Assembly: GCA_016794345.1 (NCBI GenBank)
Contig: JAEUKE010000296.1
Span: 1-61,370, forward strand
DNA length: 61,370 nucleotides
Direction: 5' to 3'
From: Myxococcales bacterium
GTDB taxonomy: Bacteria > Myxococcota_A > Polyangia > Polyangiales > Polyangiaceae
Numbering within the stretch: position 1 is the first letter of the stretch; each line of letters begins with the position of its first letter. Shown piece by piece: positions 7,475 through 17,206 of this stretch. Position numbers and translations under genes: made by a program. The notes beneath the pieces are model-generated. The model did no database searches and was not told the origin of the DNA. It saw nothing but the letters and a program-made list of their open reading frames with translations.

Positions 7475-10267
7475 TCACGGATCGGCAGGTGCGCGCAAGA
7501 GGGCGGGCACGCGCGCGGTCAGCACCAGTCGCCCCTCTTCGTCCCAACGCAGGAACCTCCGCGGGTCCGCGTCGAGGAGGTGCGCGAGCCGGTCAACGGC
7601 CTTGTAGACGGCCGCGCCTTGCGACACGTTGCGAAACTCGGCGTGCCAGACCTCTCGATAGAGTCGCTCCTTGTCGAGCGCCTCGTTCGGACAGGAAATG
7701 GCGACCTCGAGCAGCCGCGCCAAGATGGGCTTCTTGCGCAGGTCGATGCGCGTCTTCCCGTCCACCACGGCCGAGCGCTCGATGGCGTCGAACGCCAGGT
7801 CTGCGTCGAGGGGGAGCGAGTCTGCCCGAATGGTCCCCGTGCGCCCGACGAGCTCGAATCGACCCGAGGTGCTCGGCGCTCCGGAAGCAGGGGGCGCGGC
7901 GCCCTCGGTGGAGCCGAGCGCGGCGCGGCGCAGGAGGCGGACCTCGGCCGACGTCGTCGCGCGCGGCTCGGCGGCTGCGAGCAATCGTGCGGCTTCGCCC
8001 GCGGCGGTGTCTGCGGCCTTCTTGTCTCCCCGTGCCTTCGCGCGGCTCGCTCGTTCCAGCTCGACGAGAGCTCGCGCGGTGTCGACCAGCGCGACGTCGA
8101 TCTCCGTCAACGACGCGAGCTCGCCTGCGGTACGCGCGATCTCGGCGTCGGCCGCGGCGAGGTCGCCTCGCATCGCGAGAGCAGCCGCCGAGCCCGCCGT
8201 AGCCGCCGCGCGTCCGGGCGCGCTGCCGAGCTCCTCGGCGACCACGCGCGCGCGCCCGAAGTCCGCGGTGGCGTCGGATGCTCGCCGCTCGAGGAGCGCC
8301 ACGATTCCGAGGAGCAACGTTGCCTGCAACATGATGCGCCGGTGCTGGAGCTCGCGAGAGAGCGCCTCGGCGTGGGTCGCGCGCGCGCGCGCGTCGGCGA
8401 GCTCTCCGGCCTCGGCGAAGACGGTCGCCAAATTGACCAGCTGCGCGACCTCCGTCTTGCGCTGCCCCCATTTCCTCGCGAGCGCGAGCGCCTCCTCGAG
8501 CGTCTGGGTGGCCGACGAGAGGTTGCCGGCCAGGAGCAAGACGCGACCGAGGTTCCCGAGCAAGATCATGTGCTGCGGCGGGTGTTTGACCTCTTCCATC
8601 AGGGCGACGCCGCGTCGGAGGTGTTTCTCGGCGAGACCGAGCTCCCCCTGGCGCCGGTAGACCCCTGCGTGAAGGTTCTCCGCAAACGACTCGACCATGC
8701 GGAAGCCGTGCTCGCGCGCGATGGCGATCACCCGGTCCGCACAGCGGGTCGCGAGCGCGAAGTCTCCCTCGTCGAGCGCGCAGAAGCCGAGCTGATCGAG
8801 GGCGCGCGCGAGCGTGGCGTCTGCCCTCGAGGACTCGGCGACGGCGATGGCGTGCTCGGCGTGGGCCCGCGCCTCCGCCAGCCTGCCTGCGTCATAGAGG
8901 GTCACGCAGGAGATGTAGTAAGCCTCCGCGAGGAGAAAATCGCGCTTCGCCGCGGTCGCCGCGGCGATCGCAATGGCGGATTGCTCGACCGAGCGCTCGA
9001 CCTTGCCGAACCGCCGAATGGCCTTGGCCTCCGCGATCTCGAGCTCCGCCGTGGCCACCACGTCGTTCGTGAGCCGCCCGCGCGCCCGCTCGAGCTCGGC
9101 GAGGTGCAGATCGGCCGGGAGCGTCCTGTGGAAGACCGCCCCGTGGGAGAGGGCGGACCGCGGTGCGTGCCGGAAGGCGGCGAGCAGGTTCTCGGTCTCG
9201 GCGGCGATGATCTCGACGGCCGTGCTCTCCGCGTTGCGGGCGCGCTCGGCGAAGAGATCGACGAGCGCGTGGTAATGGGCGGCGTGTCTGTCTTCTGCCT
9301 CGGCGCGCAGCCGGGGGTCATCGGCGAGCCTCTCGGTCGCGAGCTCGCGGACGCTGTCATAGAGGGCGAAGCGGGGCCCGCGAGCGCTCGCGGCTCGATG
9401 CACCATGCTCGTCGCGAGGAGCGACTCGAGGGCGTCGGGCGCGTCCTCCCCGAGCACGGCCTCGGCGGCTTCGAGATCGAACGTTCCGCGAAACACGGAC
9501 GCCATGGCCAATGCGCGTTGCTCGATCTCGGTGCAGAGCTCCCAGGAGCCGCTGACCACGGCGCGGAGCGACCGGTGCCTCGCCGGCAGCTCGGGCGCGC
9601 TGCTCTTGAGCACGTCGAGCCAATGGGAGACGCGCCTGAGCAAGGCGCTCGGGGGCAACACGTGCGCGCGGGCGGCCGCGAGCTCGATCGCGAGGGGGCT
9701 TCCCTCGAGCCTGGCAACGAGCTCTGCCGTCGCCCCGTCGGCCGCGAGCTCGGGGGCGACACGCCGGGCGCGATCGAGGAACAAGGCGACCGCATCGCGC
9801 TCCGCGAGCGGGCCGACCTCGACGTCCGTTTCTCCTTCGACCGCGAGCTTGGTCCTCGACGTGCCGAGGATGGGGGGCCCGGCGGTGAGCAGGCGCGTCA
9901 CGACGGCCGACATCCCGGAGATGCCTTCGAGGTTGTCGAGGATCAAAAACGGGCTGCGCTGGGCCGCGATGGCGTCGCGGACCTGATCGAGCGCCGCCTC
10001 GACGTCGGCGGCGCCGACGGTCAGCCCGAGCCCGGCGGAGAGCGTGGCCACCACGCCGGCGGAGGTCGCGGCAGAGGAGAGGTCGAAGAAAGGAACCGCC
10101 CTCTCGCCGGCTCGCGCCGCGAGAGCGCGCGCGAGCGTCGTCTTCCCCGCTCCGCCGGGACCATGCAGGAGAACGAAGCGCGAAGCCTCGAGCGCTCTGC
10201 CGATGGCGGCGATGTCGGCCTCCCGACCGAAGATGGGCCGGGTGGGGGAAAGCTCGGTCGCGCTCAC
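7475..10267 (-). CDS. NB-ARC/AAA ATPase with TPR array and C-terminal winged-helix domain (regulator)
   Basis: A 930-residue protein starting with GTG at 10267. The N-terminal STAND-type ATPase has Walker A GPGGAGKT (36-43) and Walker B FLILDN (108-113), followed by a GSPLAIELAAARAHVLPP segment typical of AfsR/LuxR-family ATPases. Residues of about 380-760 form a TPR array. The last 90 or so residues form a winged helix (PNEALDKERLYREVWHAEF ... RLAHLLDADPRRFLRW), here at the C-terminus rather than the N-terminus as in SARP regulators. This is a signal-integrating transcription regulator of the STAND class. A TAGTTT hexamer lies nine bases upstream of the start (10277-10282, minus strand). Neighbours give no target. 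Confidence 0.85.
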   Translation of the reverse strand: MSATELSPTRPIFGREADIAAIGRALEASRFVLLHGPGGAGKTTLARALAARAGERAVPFFDLSSAATSAGVVATLSAGLGLTVGAADVEAALDQVRDAIAAQRSPFLILDNLEGISGMSAVVTRLLTAGPPILGTSRTKLAVEGETDVEVGPLAERDAVALFLDRARRVAPELAADGATAELVARLEGSPLAIELAAARAHVLPPSALLRRVSHWLDVLKSSAPELPARHRSLRAVVSGSWELCTEIEQRALAMASVFRGTFDLEAAEAVLGEDAPDALESLLATSMVHRAASARGPRFALYDSVRELATERLADDPRLRAEAEDRHAAHYHALVDLFAERARNAESTAVEIIAAETENLLAAFRHAPRSALSHGAVFHRTLPADLHLAELERARGRLTNDVVATAELEIAEAKAIRRFGKVERSVEQSAIAIAAATAAKRDFLLAEAYYISCVTLYDAGRLAEARAHAEHAIAVAESSRADATLARALDQLGFCALDEGDFALATRCADRVIAIAREHGFRMVESFAENLHAGVYRRQGELGLAEKHLRRGVALMEEVKHPPQHMILLGNLGRVLLLAGNLSSATQTLEEALALARKWGQRKTEVAQLVNLATVFAEAGELADARARATHAEALSRELQHRRIMLQATLLLGIVALLERRASDATADFGRARVVAEELGSAPGRAAATAGSAAALAMRGDLAAADAEIARTAGELASLTEIDVALVDTARALVELERASRAKARGDKKAADTAAGEAARLLAAAEPRATTSAEVRLLRRAALGSTEGAAPPASGAPSTSGRFELVGRTGTIRADSLPLDADLAFDAIERSAVVDGKTRIDLRKKPILARLLEVAISCPNEALDKERLYREVWHAEFRNVSQGAAVYKAVDRLAHLLDADPRRFLRWDEEGRLVLTARVPALLRAPADP

Positions 10268-10371
10268 GACCGCGCGAAACTACCACGGCTCGGGCACGCA
10301 AATCCTTCGCCACTTGACGGCGCGACAGCCTGGATTGCGCGTGTGGCTCGCAGCTTGCTTGGGCGCGGCAC

Positions 10372-13209
10372 ATGATCCGCCTTTCTTCCGCTCGCTGGGT
10401 CCTCGTGCTCGCCCTCGGCGCCTCGATGCCCGCGCTCTCCAGCTGTACCGAAGAGGTGATCGAGCCCGTCCCCGTCGTCGAGCCTACCTGGTCCGTCGTC
10501 GCGAACGAGCTCGAGGCTGCGCTCCTCTCCGTGTCGGGCGCATCCGCCGGCGACGTGTGGGCGGTCGGCGCGGACGCCGGCAAGGGCGGCCTCCTCCTGC
10601 ACTACGACGGCGCCGCCTGGACGCGGGTTCCGTCGGGGCAGGCGTACGACCTCTGGTGGGTGCAGGCGCTCGCGCGCGACAAGATCTTCGTCGGCGGCGC
10701 GGGGGCGACGATCCTCATCGGCGACGGGCAGACGTTCACCCGCCAAGCCACGCCGGGGCTCGCGGCGGATACGGTGTTTGGTGTCTGGGCGAGCGCCCCG
10801 AACGACGCATGGGCAGTCGGCGGGCGCGCGGGTCGGTACGGCTTCTTGTGGCACTTCGACGGCACCACGTGGACGAACGTGGACTTGCCCGACGACGTCC
10901 CCCTCGCTGCGGACGGCGAGCTGCCGGCGCTCTTCAAGGTATGGGGGCGATCGAAAGACGACGTGTACGCGGTGGGCGGTCACGGCACCATCCTGCACTA
11001 CGACGGCAGCAAGTGGAGCGTCATCCCCTCCGAGGTCCAGGACACGCTGTTCACAGTCACCGGTGACGAGGACGAAATTGTCATTGTTGGTGGAGATAAC
11101 CAAGGTGTCATCTTGGACGGGGCCGGGAAGAGGGTCGGTCCGACCGACGCGCCGCTCCTTCAGGGCGTGACGAGGGCAGCGGACGGCACGTTCTGGGCCT
11201 CGGGCGCAAACGGCGTCGTGTACTCGAGGAAGCCCGGCGCGGCCTGGGCGCTGGTCGACACGAAGCTGGACGTGAAGCCGGCGTCTTTGCACGCCGCCTG
11301 GGCGGACCCGGACGGTGGGGTGTGGGCCGTCGGAGGGCAGGTGCTCTCGGCGGCGCTCGACAAGGGGGTGATGTTCAACCTCGGAGAGCAGCCCGCGACG
11401 CTGGCGGCGCTCCCCCCGGACCCGACGCCCACTGCGGTGTGCCCGGAAGGCCGCGCCGACATCGCGCCCACGGGGTCGATCGCACGCCGCTGGAACGAGC
11501 TCTTGCTCGACTCGATTCGCCGCGACATCCCCAAGCCCGGCCTCCACGCGCGCAACCTCTATCACGTGTCCGTCGCGATGTACGACGCGTGGGCGGCCTA
11601 CGACGCCGTCGCGGACGGTGTCGTCTTCCACGAGAAGGTCGACGCCGCGGACGTCGACGCCGCCCGCGAGACGGCCATCTCCATCGCTGCGTACCGGGTG
11701 CTTCACCACCGCTACGCAAGCGCGAGCGGCGGCCCGATATCGCTCGCCTGTTACGAAGACTTCATGGGCGTGCTCGGTCTCGACGCGGGCGACACGCACA
11801 CCGACGGGGACGACCCGATCGCGGTCGGCAACCGAGTCGGCGCGGCGGTGATCGACGGGTTTCTGAACGACGGCGCAAACGAGGCGAACGGCTACGCCGA
11901 CACGACGGGCTACACGCCGGTCAACCCGCCCCTCGTCGTCGACCGCCCCGGCGTCACGTTGACGGAGCCCGACCGCTGGCAGGAGCTGAACCTGGCCCAG
12001 GCCGAGACGCAGAACGGGCTCATCGTCGACTCCGGCGTGCAGAAGTACATCGGACCGAACTGGGGGTACGTCACCCCGTTTGCGCTGCCGCCCGACCCGG
12101 ACGGAGACGGCGTCCACCACGCGGTGGCGCTCGTGCCCTCCGTCTCGATGACCGAGATGCGCGACTGGGTGGTCGAGATGATCGACAAGGCGTCTCGCCT
12201 CGACCCCGACTCGGGAACGACCATCGACATCTCTCCGGGCAAGTTCGGCAACAACCAGCTCGGAACGAACGACGGAACGGGTCACCCGGAGAACCCGGCC
12301 ACGGGGGCACCTTACGCCGCGAACGTCGTGCCCGAAGGTGACTTCACGCGCGTGTTGGCCGAGTTCTGGGCAGACGGGCCAAAGTCGGAGACTCCGCCGG
12401 GGCACTGGAACGTGCTCGCCAATCAGGTGTCGGACGCGCCCGAGACCGAGCTCAGGCCCTGGGGAGAGGCCACGACCGTCGATCGTCTGGAGTGGGACAC
12501 CAAGCTCTACCTGGCACTCAATGGCGCAGTACACGACGCCGCGATCACGGCGTGGGGCCTCAAGCGCAAGCACACGACGGCCCGCCCCATCTCGCTCGTC
12601 CGGTACTTCGCGCAAAAAGGGCAGTCATCCGACCCGTCGCTTCCCCACTACGATCCCGAGGGGCTGCCCCTCATCGACGGCCTCATCGAGATCGTGACGG
12701 ACGAGTCGTCCGCGCCCGGCCAGCGGCATCATCACCTGCGTTGGTTCAAAGACGAGATCGTCGTCCGCTCCTGGCTCGGGGAGCCGGGGGACCGCAAGAA
12801 CGAGATCGGTCACGTCGGCTGGATGCGCGCGGTGGACTGGATCCCCTACCAGCGAAGGACGTTCGTGACGCCGGCGTTCCCGGGGCTCGTCTCCGGCCAC
12901 AGCACCTTCAGCCGGGCCGCGGCGGAGGTGCTGACCGCCTACACCGGGAGCGCGTTTTTTCCCGGCGGTCTCGGCGAGTTCGTCGCCAAGAAGGGCGAAT
13001 ACCTCGTCTTCGAGGACGGCCCCGCGAACGACGTCCGCCTGCAATGGGGGACGTATTACGACGCGGCCGATCAAGCCGGGCAATCGCGGCTGTGGGGCGG
13101 CATCCACATCTGGCCAGACGACAGCCAAGGGCGCGAGCTCGGCTCGATCGTCGGTATCGATGCGGCCGCTCACGCCAAGACGTATTTCGAAGGCACGGCC
13201 GTCCCGTGA
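10372..13209 (+). CDS. Lipoprotein: beta-propeller fused to vanadium-dependent haloperoxidase domain
   Basis: A 945-residue protein with a lipoprotein signal (ALSSC, Cys25). Residues of about 35-350 form a propeller with repeated AGDVWAVGADAG, NDAWAVGG and DDVYAVGGHGTILHYDG units. Residues of about 370-945 form a vanadium haloperoxidase-type helical domain with the full oxyanion pocket: Lys731 and Arg738 (KRKHTTAR), Ser841-Gly842-His843 (LVSGHST), Arg906 and His912 (RLWGGIH). The Lys-Arg and Arg-His spacings (7 and 6) equal those of the Curvularia chloroperoxidase (K353/R360, R490/H496). The family oxidises halides with peroxide or acts as an acid phosphatase, and both use this pocket. It is likely an envelope or surface enzyme. 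The fusion is unusual. Confidence 0.85.
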   Translation: MIRLSSARWVLVLALGASMPALSSCTEEVIEPVPVVEPTWSVVANELEAALLSVSGASAGDVWAVGADAGKGGLLLHYDGAAWTRVPSGQAYDLWWVQALARDKIFVGGAGATILIGDGQTFTRQATPGLAADTVFGVWASAPNDAWAVGGRAGRYGFLWHFDGTTWTNVDLPDDVPLAADGELPALFKVWGRSKDDVYAVGGHGTILHYDGSKWSVIPSEVQDTLFTVTGDEDEIVIVGGDNQGVILDGAGKRVGPTDAPLLQGVTRAADGTFWASGANGVVYSRKPGAAWALVDTKLDVKPASLHAAWADPDGGVWAVGGQVLSAALDKGVMFNLGEQPATLAALPPDPTPTAVCPEGRADIAPTGSIARRWNELLLDSIRRDIPKPGLHARNLYHVSVAMYDAWAAYDAVADGVVFHEKVDAADVDAARETAISIAAYRVLHHRYASASGGPISLACYEDFMGVLGLDAGDTHTDGDDPIAVGNRVGAAVIDGFLNDGANEANGYADTTGYTPVNPPLVVDRPGVTLTEPDRWQELNLAQAETQNGLIVDSGVQKYIGPNWGYVTPFALPPDPDGDGVHHAVALVPSVSMTEMRDWVVEMIDKASRLDPDSGTTIDISPGKFGNNQLGTNDGTGHPENPATGAPYAANVVPEGDFTRVLAEFWADGPKSETPPGHWNVLANQVSDAPETELRPWGEATTVDRLEWDTKLYLALNGAVHDAAITAWGLKRKHTTARPISLVRYFAQKGQSSDPSLPHYDPEGLPLIDGLIEIVTDESSAPGQRHHHLRWFKDEIVVRSWLGEPGDRKNEIGHVGWMRAVDWIPYQRRTFVTPAFPGLVSGHSTFSRAAAEVLTAYTGSAFFPGGLGEFVAKKGEYLVFEDGPANDVRLQWGTYYDAADQAGQSRLWGGIHIWPDDSQGRELGSIVGIDAAAHAKTYFEGTAVP

Positions 13210-13220
13210 CGACGGACGCG

Positions 13221-14291
13221 TCAGCGGGAGCCGCGACTCCCGCTGGCGAGGCCCGGTTGTTTCGTCTTCTTCGACTTCTTCTTTTTCTTCTTCTTCGACG
13301 GCCCGGCGTATTCGGGCAGGGTCGTCGGGTAGGCGACGACGTCGAGCGGGCCCTCGTCGCTGACGAGCTCCGCCAGCTCCGGGTCCCGGAGCATCTCCCC
13401 GAGCAGGTGGAGCTCGCCGTCGATCTCGACACGCTGGTCGATCAGCCGGACGCCGTGGGAGTAGTCCGCGTAGCGGCACGAGTGCATCGTCGACAATGGT
13501 TGAATGACTGTACTGTCGTTCTTGTGCCACCCGTAGATGGCGACGCGATCGGGCCGCTGCAGGAGCCGCTCGCAGAGGACGATGTCCTTCTTGTCGCCGG
13601 CGGTCAGCACCCCGAGCGGGAAGCCCAGGTTCTTGCGGTTCTTCTCCAGCTTGTCGTGGTGGAACAAGAAGTCCGCTATCTCGTCCTCGGTCGGGCCGCC
13701 GTCGATGTAGCTCGGCGGGAGCCTCGCCACTGCCTGCTTGTAGATCTCGTCGACCAGCTTCGGCGTCGGCAACATGGTCTCGGTCAGATCCGCGATGCGC
13801 TGCGCCGCGGCGGACGTCATCGGCATCCGGATGAAATCGTCGTCGCTCCCGATCGCGAGGTAGTCACAGAGCACGCGGAGCTTGGCGGACCTGCCTGCGT
13901 CGCTCGTGACCACGACGGGCAGGAGCCTTCGCTGGTGCTCGGGGATGTTGCCGGCCGCGATCTCCCCGTAGACCGCGTCGTCGAACCCAGCGCGGCCGAG
14001 GCCTGCCGCTCGATCGAGGAACGCGCTGCCCGTGAGCGCGCCCTTTCGACGTTGCGGGAGCTTGAGCGAGAAGTCGGGCGCGGTCGGTCCGTCGGTCGGC
14101 GCCTCTTCGTCCTCGGGCTCGACCGCCGCCTCGGTTGGCGGCGGGGGGACCACCCCGCGCGGAGCGCGGACGGGCTGTCCCGCGCGGCCGGGGACCGCCT
14201 GGGTCATCGCAGGCGCGCAGCCGACGACGTGGCTGACGGCGACGCCTGCACCGAGGAGAAAGACACGTCGCTGGAGCCCGCCACGCGCCAT
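13221..14291 (-). CDS. Hypothetical lipoprotein with lysine-rich tail
   Basis: A 356-residue protein from the ATG at 14291, with an N-terminus of twin-arginine type (GLQRRVFLLGAGVAV) and lipobox VVGC. A Pro/Glu-rich linker is followed by a folded domain of unknown family that includes VVVTSDAGRSAKLRVLCDYL, FLFHHDKLEKNRKNLGFPLG and TVIQPLSTMHSCRYADYSHG. The sequence pattern HKNDSTVIQPLSTMHSC...HG recalls peptidoglycan or zinc-binding enzymes, but I cannot assign one. The C-terminus carries seven lysines in a row and further Lys/Arg, an unusual basic tail. It is convergent with the haloperoxidase fusion gene (11 bases apart). Confidence 0.7.
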   Translation of the reverse strand: MARGGLQRRVFLLGAGVAVSHVVGCAPAMTQAVPGRAGQPVRAPRGVVPPPPTEAAVEPEDEEAPTDGPTAPDFSLKLPQRRKGALTGSAFLDRAAGLGRAGFDDAVYGEIAAGNIPEHQRRLLPVVVTSDAGRSAKLRVLCDYLAIGSDDDFIRMPMTSAAAQRIADLTETMLPTPKLVDEIYKQAVARLPPSYIDGGPTEDEIADFLFHHDKLEKNRKNLGFPLGVLTAGDKKDIVLCERLLQRPDRVAIYGWHKNDSTVIQPLSTMHSCRYADYSHGVRLIDQRVEIDGELHLLGEMLRDPELAELVSDEGPLDVVAYPTTLPEYAGPSKKKKKKKSKKTKQPGLASGSRGSR

Positions 14292-14377
14292 ACGGGAAGC
14301 AGCATGCTCCGAGTTGGAAGCGGACGCCAGAACCTCTCTTTTTGCTAGCCTCGCCGCCACACGTGACATTCGACCCC

Positions 14378-15667
14378 GTGAACCGCACGCGCCTGCGCGC
14401 CTCGCTCCTCTGCGTGGCGATGATGCCCCTCGGCTGCGGCGCCGGCGCCGTCTCCACCGCGCCGATGACGCCTGCTGTGACGCTCGAGCAAGGCCCCGCC
14501 GGGGGCAATAGCTTCGACTTCTGCTCGGAGCCGGCGTCGCCGGTGAACCTCACGAACGCGGCGTGGCTCTCGTTCCTGTCGGCGAACGAATACGCACACG
14601 CCGCGGTGTTCGCGCCCATGCTGAACGATCTCGGCTTTCACAACCCGAACGAGCCGGGTGATCTGGCGTGGCCCGATTGCCTGGCGGACCTGCGGAGCCT
14701 CCGCGCCGCCGAGCAGAAGCGCTCCCCCGAGCTCGTCGCTGCGCTCGGGTCCGACCGGCTGCGTCCCATGGCACGCGGCTTGGTCCCGGCCGGCGCGCCC
14801 TGGGGCAGCTGCGTGCGGCCGTTCCTGGAGGCGGCCTCGCTCCGGACCGACGCGCTGCCGGCAGCGTCGTTCCAGCATCACCTCGTCCGCGAAGCCCACC
14901 CTGGGTCCTTCTTGCAGTTTTTCTCCGCCGGCGAGATCCAGAGCGGCGGAAGGACCTTCCGCGACGCGAGCACCCAGGTCGCGTTCGCCAGGCATCGAGA
15001 CCGCCCGCTCGTGCTCCTGGTCTTCCGAGGGACGGAGCCCAGCCAAATGGCGGATGTCGCGACCGACCTGAAGACCTGGAAGACGCCGCTCTCCGAGCAC
15101 GGCTGGCCCGCCGAGTGGGGGAGCGTGCACGCGGGGTTCCTGGAGGCGTTCGAGAGCGTGGAGCCGCTCCTGCTCCAGAAGCTCAACGAGGTCACGGAGC
15201 GCGGAGACAAGGTCTGGGTGACCGGCCACTCGCTCGGCGGTGGTCTCGCGACCTTGATGGCGGCTCGGCTCCTGCGCGCCCGCGACGAAGGCGCATCGAT
15301 CGATCTCGCGGGGATGTACACGTTCGGATCGCCGCGTGTCGGGGACAAGGCGTTCGCCGCGCGTTTCCGGGAGGCGGCCGGGCGCCACGGCGCGCACGTC
15401 GTCAGGGTCCGGAACGAAAACGACGTCGTCACCTCCATCCCCGGCTTGATGCTCGAGTTCGAGCACGTCGGGACCCTCGCGTACCTGAAGGAGGGCGCCA
15501 TCTCCGTCGCCCCTCGCGAAGACCCGCCTTACGGCGTGCTCAGCGTCGCAGACCACGGCGTCTCCGGCCTCGCCCCCGACGGCACCGAGACGAGCGGCTA
15601 CTACCGCCGCATCCAGGCGCTCCGCAAGAGCGGCCGCTTCCCCGACCTCGATCGCTGCAAAGAATGA
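14378..15667 (+). CDS. Class 3 lipase-like lipoprotein
   Basis: A 429-residue protein from the GTG at 14378, which places a lipoprotein signal at the start (RASLLCVAMMPLGC). An in-frame TTG at 14342 lies upstream but precedes the signal. The alpha/beta-hydrolase core has VLLVFRGTEPSQMADV (oxyanion region), VHAGFLEAFE, and the nucleophile elbow GHSLGGGLA with Ser285, followed by YTFGSPRVGDKAFAARF and VRNENDVVTSIPG holding the catalytic Asp. These are hallmark motifs of Pfam Lipase_3 triacylglycerol lipases. It is probably anchored at the envelope. The stop is separated by a single base from the next gene's start, so the two form an operon. Confidence 0.88.
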   Translation: MNRTRLRASLLCVAMMPLGCGAGAVSTAPMTPAVTLEQGPAGGNSFDFCSEPASPVNLTNAAWLSFLSANEYAHAAVFAPMLNDLGFHNPNEPGDLAWPDCLADLRSLRAAEQKRSPELVAALGSDRLRPMARGLVPAGAPWGSCVRPFLEAASLRTDALPAASFQHHLVREAHPGSFLQFFSAGEIQSGGRTFRDASTQVAFARHRDRPLVLLVFRGTEPSQMADVATDLKTWKTPLSEHGWPAEWGSVHAGFLEAFESVEPLLLQKLNEVTERGDKVWVTGHSLGGGLATLMAARLLRARDEGASIDLAGMYTFGSPRVGDKAFAARFREAAGRHGAHVVRVRNENDVVTSIPGLMLEFEHVGTLAYLKEGAISVAPREDPPYGVLSVADHGVSGLAPDGTETSGYYRRIQALRKSGRFPDLDRCKE

Positions 15668-15668
15668 C

Positions 15669-16355
15669 ATGACAGTCAGCAAATCAGCCGTGATGAAGGC
15701 CTTCACGGAGCGCTTCCGCCGCGACGGGACGGCTGAGCGCGCCGAGGGGATGAAGGCGTACATGAAGAGCGAGCTCTCGTTCTTCGGCGTCGACCAAGGC
15801 ACGGTCCGTGCGGCCGCCCGTGAGCTCTCGTCGGAGCACGCCGAAGAGCCGCTCTCGGCGCTCTTGCCCGCGCTCGAGGCCCTGGCCGCCTCCGATTGGT
15901 TCGAGCTGCGCTCGGCCGCGATCGGCGTCCTGGAGCGCAGGCGGAAGGACCTCGAGCCGGCGCACCTCGACATGTTGATCCGCTGGGTCGAACGGATGGC
16001 CTGCTGGGCGCACGTCGATTGGATCGCCACGAAGCTCGTCGGTCCGGTGATCGCGCGGAGCCCGAAAGAGAAGGCGCGGCTGCTCCGCTGGGCGAAGGCG
16101 CCGAGCTTCTGGGTCCGGCGAACCGCCATCCTCGCTCAGCTCGAGGCGCTCAGCCGAGGCGGCGGGGACTTCGAGCTCTTCACCCGCATCGCCGTCCCCT
16201 TGCTCGGCGAGAAGGAGTTCTTCATCCGAAAGGCGATCGGTTGGGTCCTCCGCGCGGTGTCGCGCAAACGCCCCGACCTCGTGCGCGCCTTCCTGGCCGA
16301 GCACGGGGAGGTGATGAGCGGCCTCACGCGGCGTGAGGCGTCCAAATACATCTGA
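15669..16355 (+). CDS. DNA alkylation repair protein (AlkD-like, HEAT repeats)
   Basis: A 228-residue soluble helical protein. It has the AlkC/AlkD-style features of an N-terminal helical lead-in (KAYMKSELSFFGVDQGTVR), then repeated amphipathic helices (SDWFELRSAAIGVLE, WVERMACWAHVDWIATKLV, APSFWVRRTAILAQL, EKEFFIRKAIGWVLR). FWVRRTAI and WIATK are characteristic of the family, which excises bulky or cationic alkylated bases by cradling DNA in a HEAT superhelix. The ATG lies one base after the lipase stop. The end of the coding region contains a perfect GCCTCACG/CGTGAGGC inverted repeat (16321-16339). Confidence 0.85.
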   Translation: MTVSKSAVMKAFTERFRRDGTAERAEGMKAYMKSELSFFGVDQGTVRAAARELSSEHAEEPLSALLPALEALAASDWFELRSAAIGVLERRRKDLEPAHLDMLIRWVERMACWAHVDWIATKLVGPVIARSPKEKARLLRWAKAPSFWVRRTAILAQLEALSRGGGDFELFTRIAVPLLGEKEFFIRKAIGWVLRAVSRKRPDLVRAFLAEHGEVMSGLTRREASKYI

Positions 16356-16376
16356 GCACGCGCGCCTCGCGCGAGC

Positions 16377-16396
16377 GGGTTGCGCCCGCGCAACCC
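16377..16396. terminator. Candidate hairpin after the AlkD-like gene
   Basis: GGGTTGCG (16377-16384) pairs perfectly with CGCAACCC (16389-16396) around a CCCG loop, just after the coding region. No U-tract follows (AGCGTTTCC), so intrinsic termination is possible but not secure. Confidence 0.4.
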
Positions 16397-16477
16397 AGCG
16401 TTTCCGCCTCGCCGGCGCGCCCGGGGTTCCCAAAGGGAAGGGCCGTGGCCATCCTGAGGACCGAAAGGCAGGTCGCC

Positions 16478-17176
16478 ATGATCAGCATCCGCAAGGCCGG
16501 CGAACGGGGCCACGCCGACCACGGCTGGCTCGACTCCCACCACACGTTTTCGTTCGCGGACTACTACGACCCGGCGCACATGGGCTTTCGCAATCTGCGC
16601 GTCATCAACGACGATCGGGTCGCCCCCGGCCGGGGCTTCGGCTCGCACCCGCACCGCGACATGGAGATCGTCTCGTACGTCCTCGAAGGCGCGCTCGCCC
16701 ACAAGGACTCGACGGGCACCGGCGCGGTCGTTCGCCCCGGGGACGTGCAGCGGATGAGCGCCGGCACGGGTGTCGTGCACAGCGAGTTCAACGCCTCCGA
16801 CCGCGAGGGCGTGCACTTCCTCCAGATCTGGCTGTTGCCGGGGCAGCGCGGGATCGCGCCGAGCTACGAGCAGAAGACGTTCACGACCGACGACAAACGC
16901 GGGCGCCTGCGGCTCGTCGCCTCGCCCGATGGGAAGGAGGGGAGCGTCACCGTCCACACGGACGCCTCGATCTTCGCCGGCGTGTTCGAGGCCGGCGAGA
17001 GCGCGAGCCTCACGATCGATGCGGGACGGCACGCGTGGGTCCACATCGCGCGCGGCGGCGTCCGCGTGAACGGTCACGACCTGGCGGAGGGCGACGGGCT
17101 CGCGATCAGCGACGAGGCGGCGGTCCACGTCGAGGGTATCGGCGGCGGCGAGGTGCTCGTGTTCGATCTGCCCTGA
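16478..17176 (+). CDS. Pirin family protein (bicupin)
   Basis: A 232-residue protein from the ATG at 16478 (MISIRKAGERGH), consistent with other bacterial pirins. The N-terminal cupin has the metal ligands in HPHRDMEIVSYVLEG and GTGVVHSEFN, plus the family signature SHHTFSFADYYDP. The C-terminal cupin is degenerate, as usual. Bacterial pirins bind Fe(II) and some cleave quercetin; others act as redox sensors. A frame extension to 16445 adds 11 residues without family similarity. It stands in tandem with a small gene 30 bases downstream. Confidence 0.92.
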   Translation: MISIRKAGERGHADHGWLDSHHTFSFADYYDPAHMGFRNLRVINDDRVAPGRGFGSHPHRDMEIVSYVLEGALAHKDSTGTGAVVRPGDVQRMSAGTGVVHSEFNASDREGVHFLQIWLLPGQRGIAPSYEQKTFTTDDKRGRLRLVASPDGKEGSVTVHTDASIFAGVFEAGESASLTIDAGRHAWVHIARGGVRVNGHDLAEGDGLAISDEAAVHVEGIGGGEVLVFDLP

Positions 17177-17206
17177 CGGACCGCGACGCTGTAACCTGCC
17201 GACGCC

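Noticed and set aside
7580..10375. A 931-codon open frame on the plus strand
   Set aside because: It is the antisense shadow of the 930-residue ATPase regulator; no recognisable domain.
11322..12341. Arg-rich frames inside the haloperoxidase gene
   Set aside because: Plus-strand frame shadow of a well supported gene with a full active site.
13270..13310. Promoter or terminator T-tract
   Set aside because: This T/C-rich tract is the complement of the lysine codons at the end of the lipoprotein gene.
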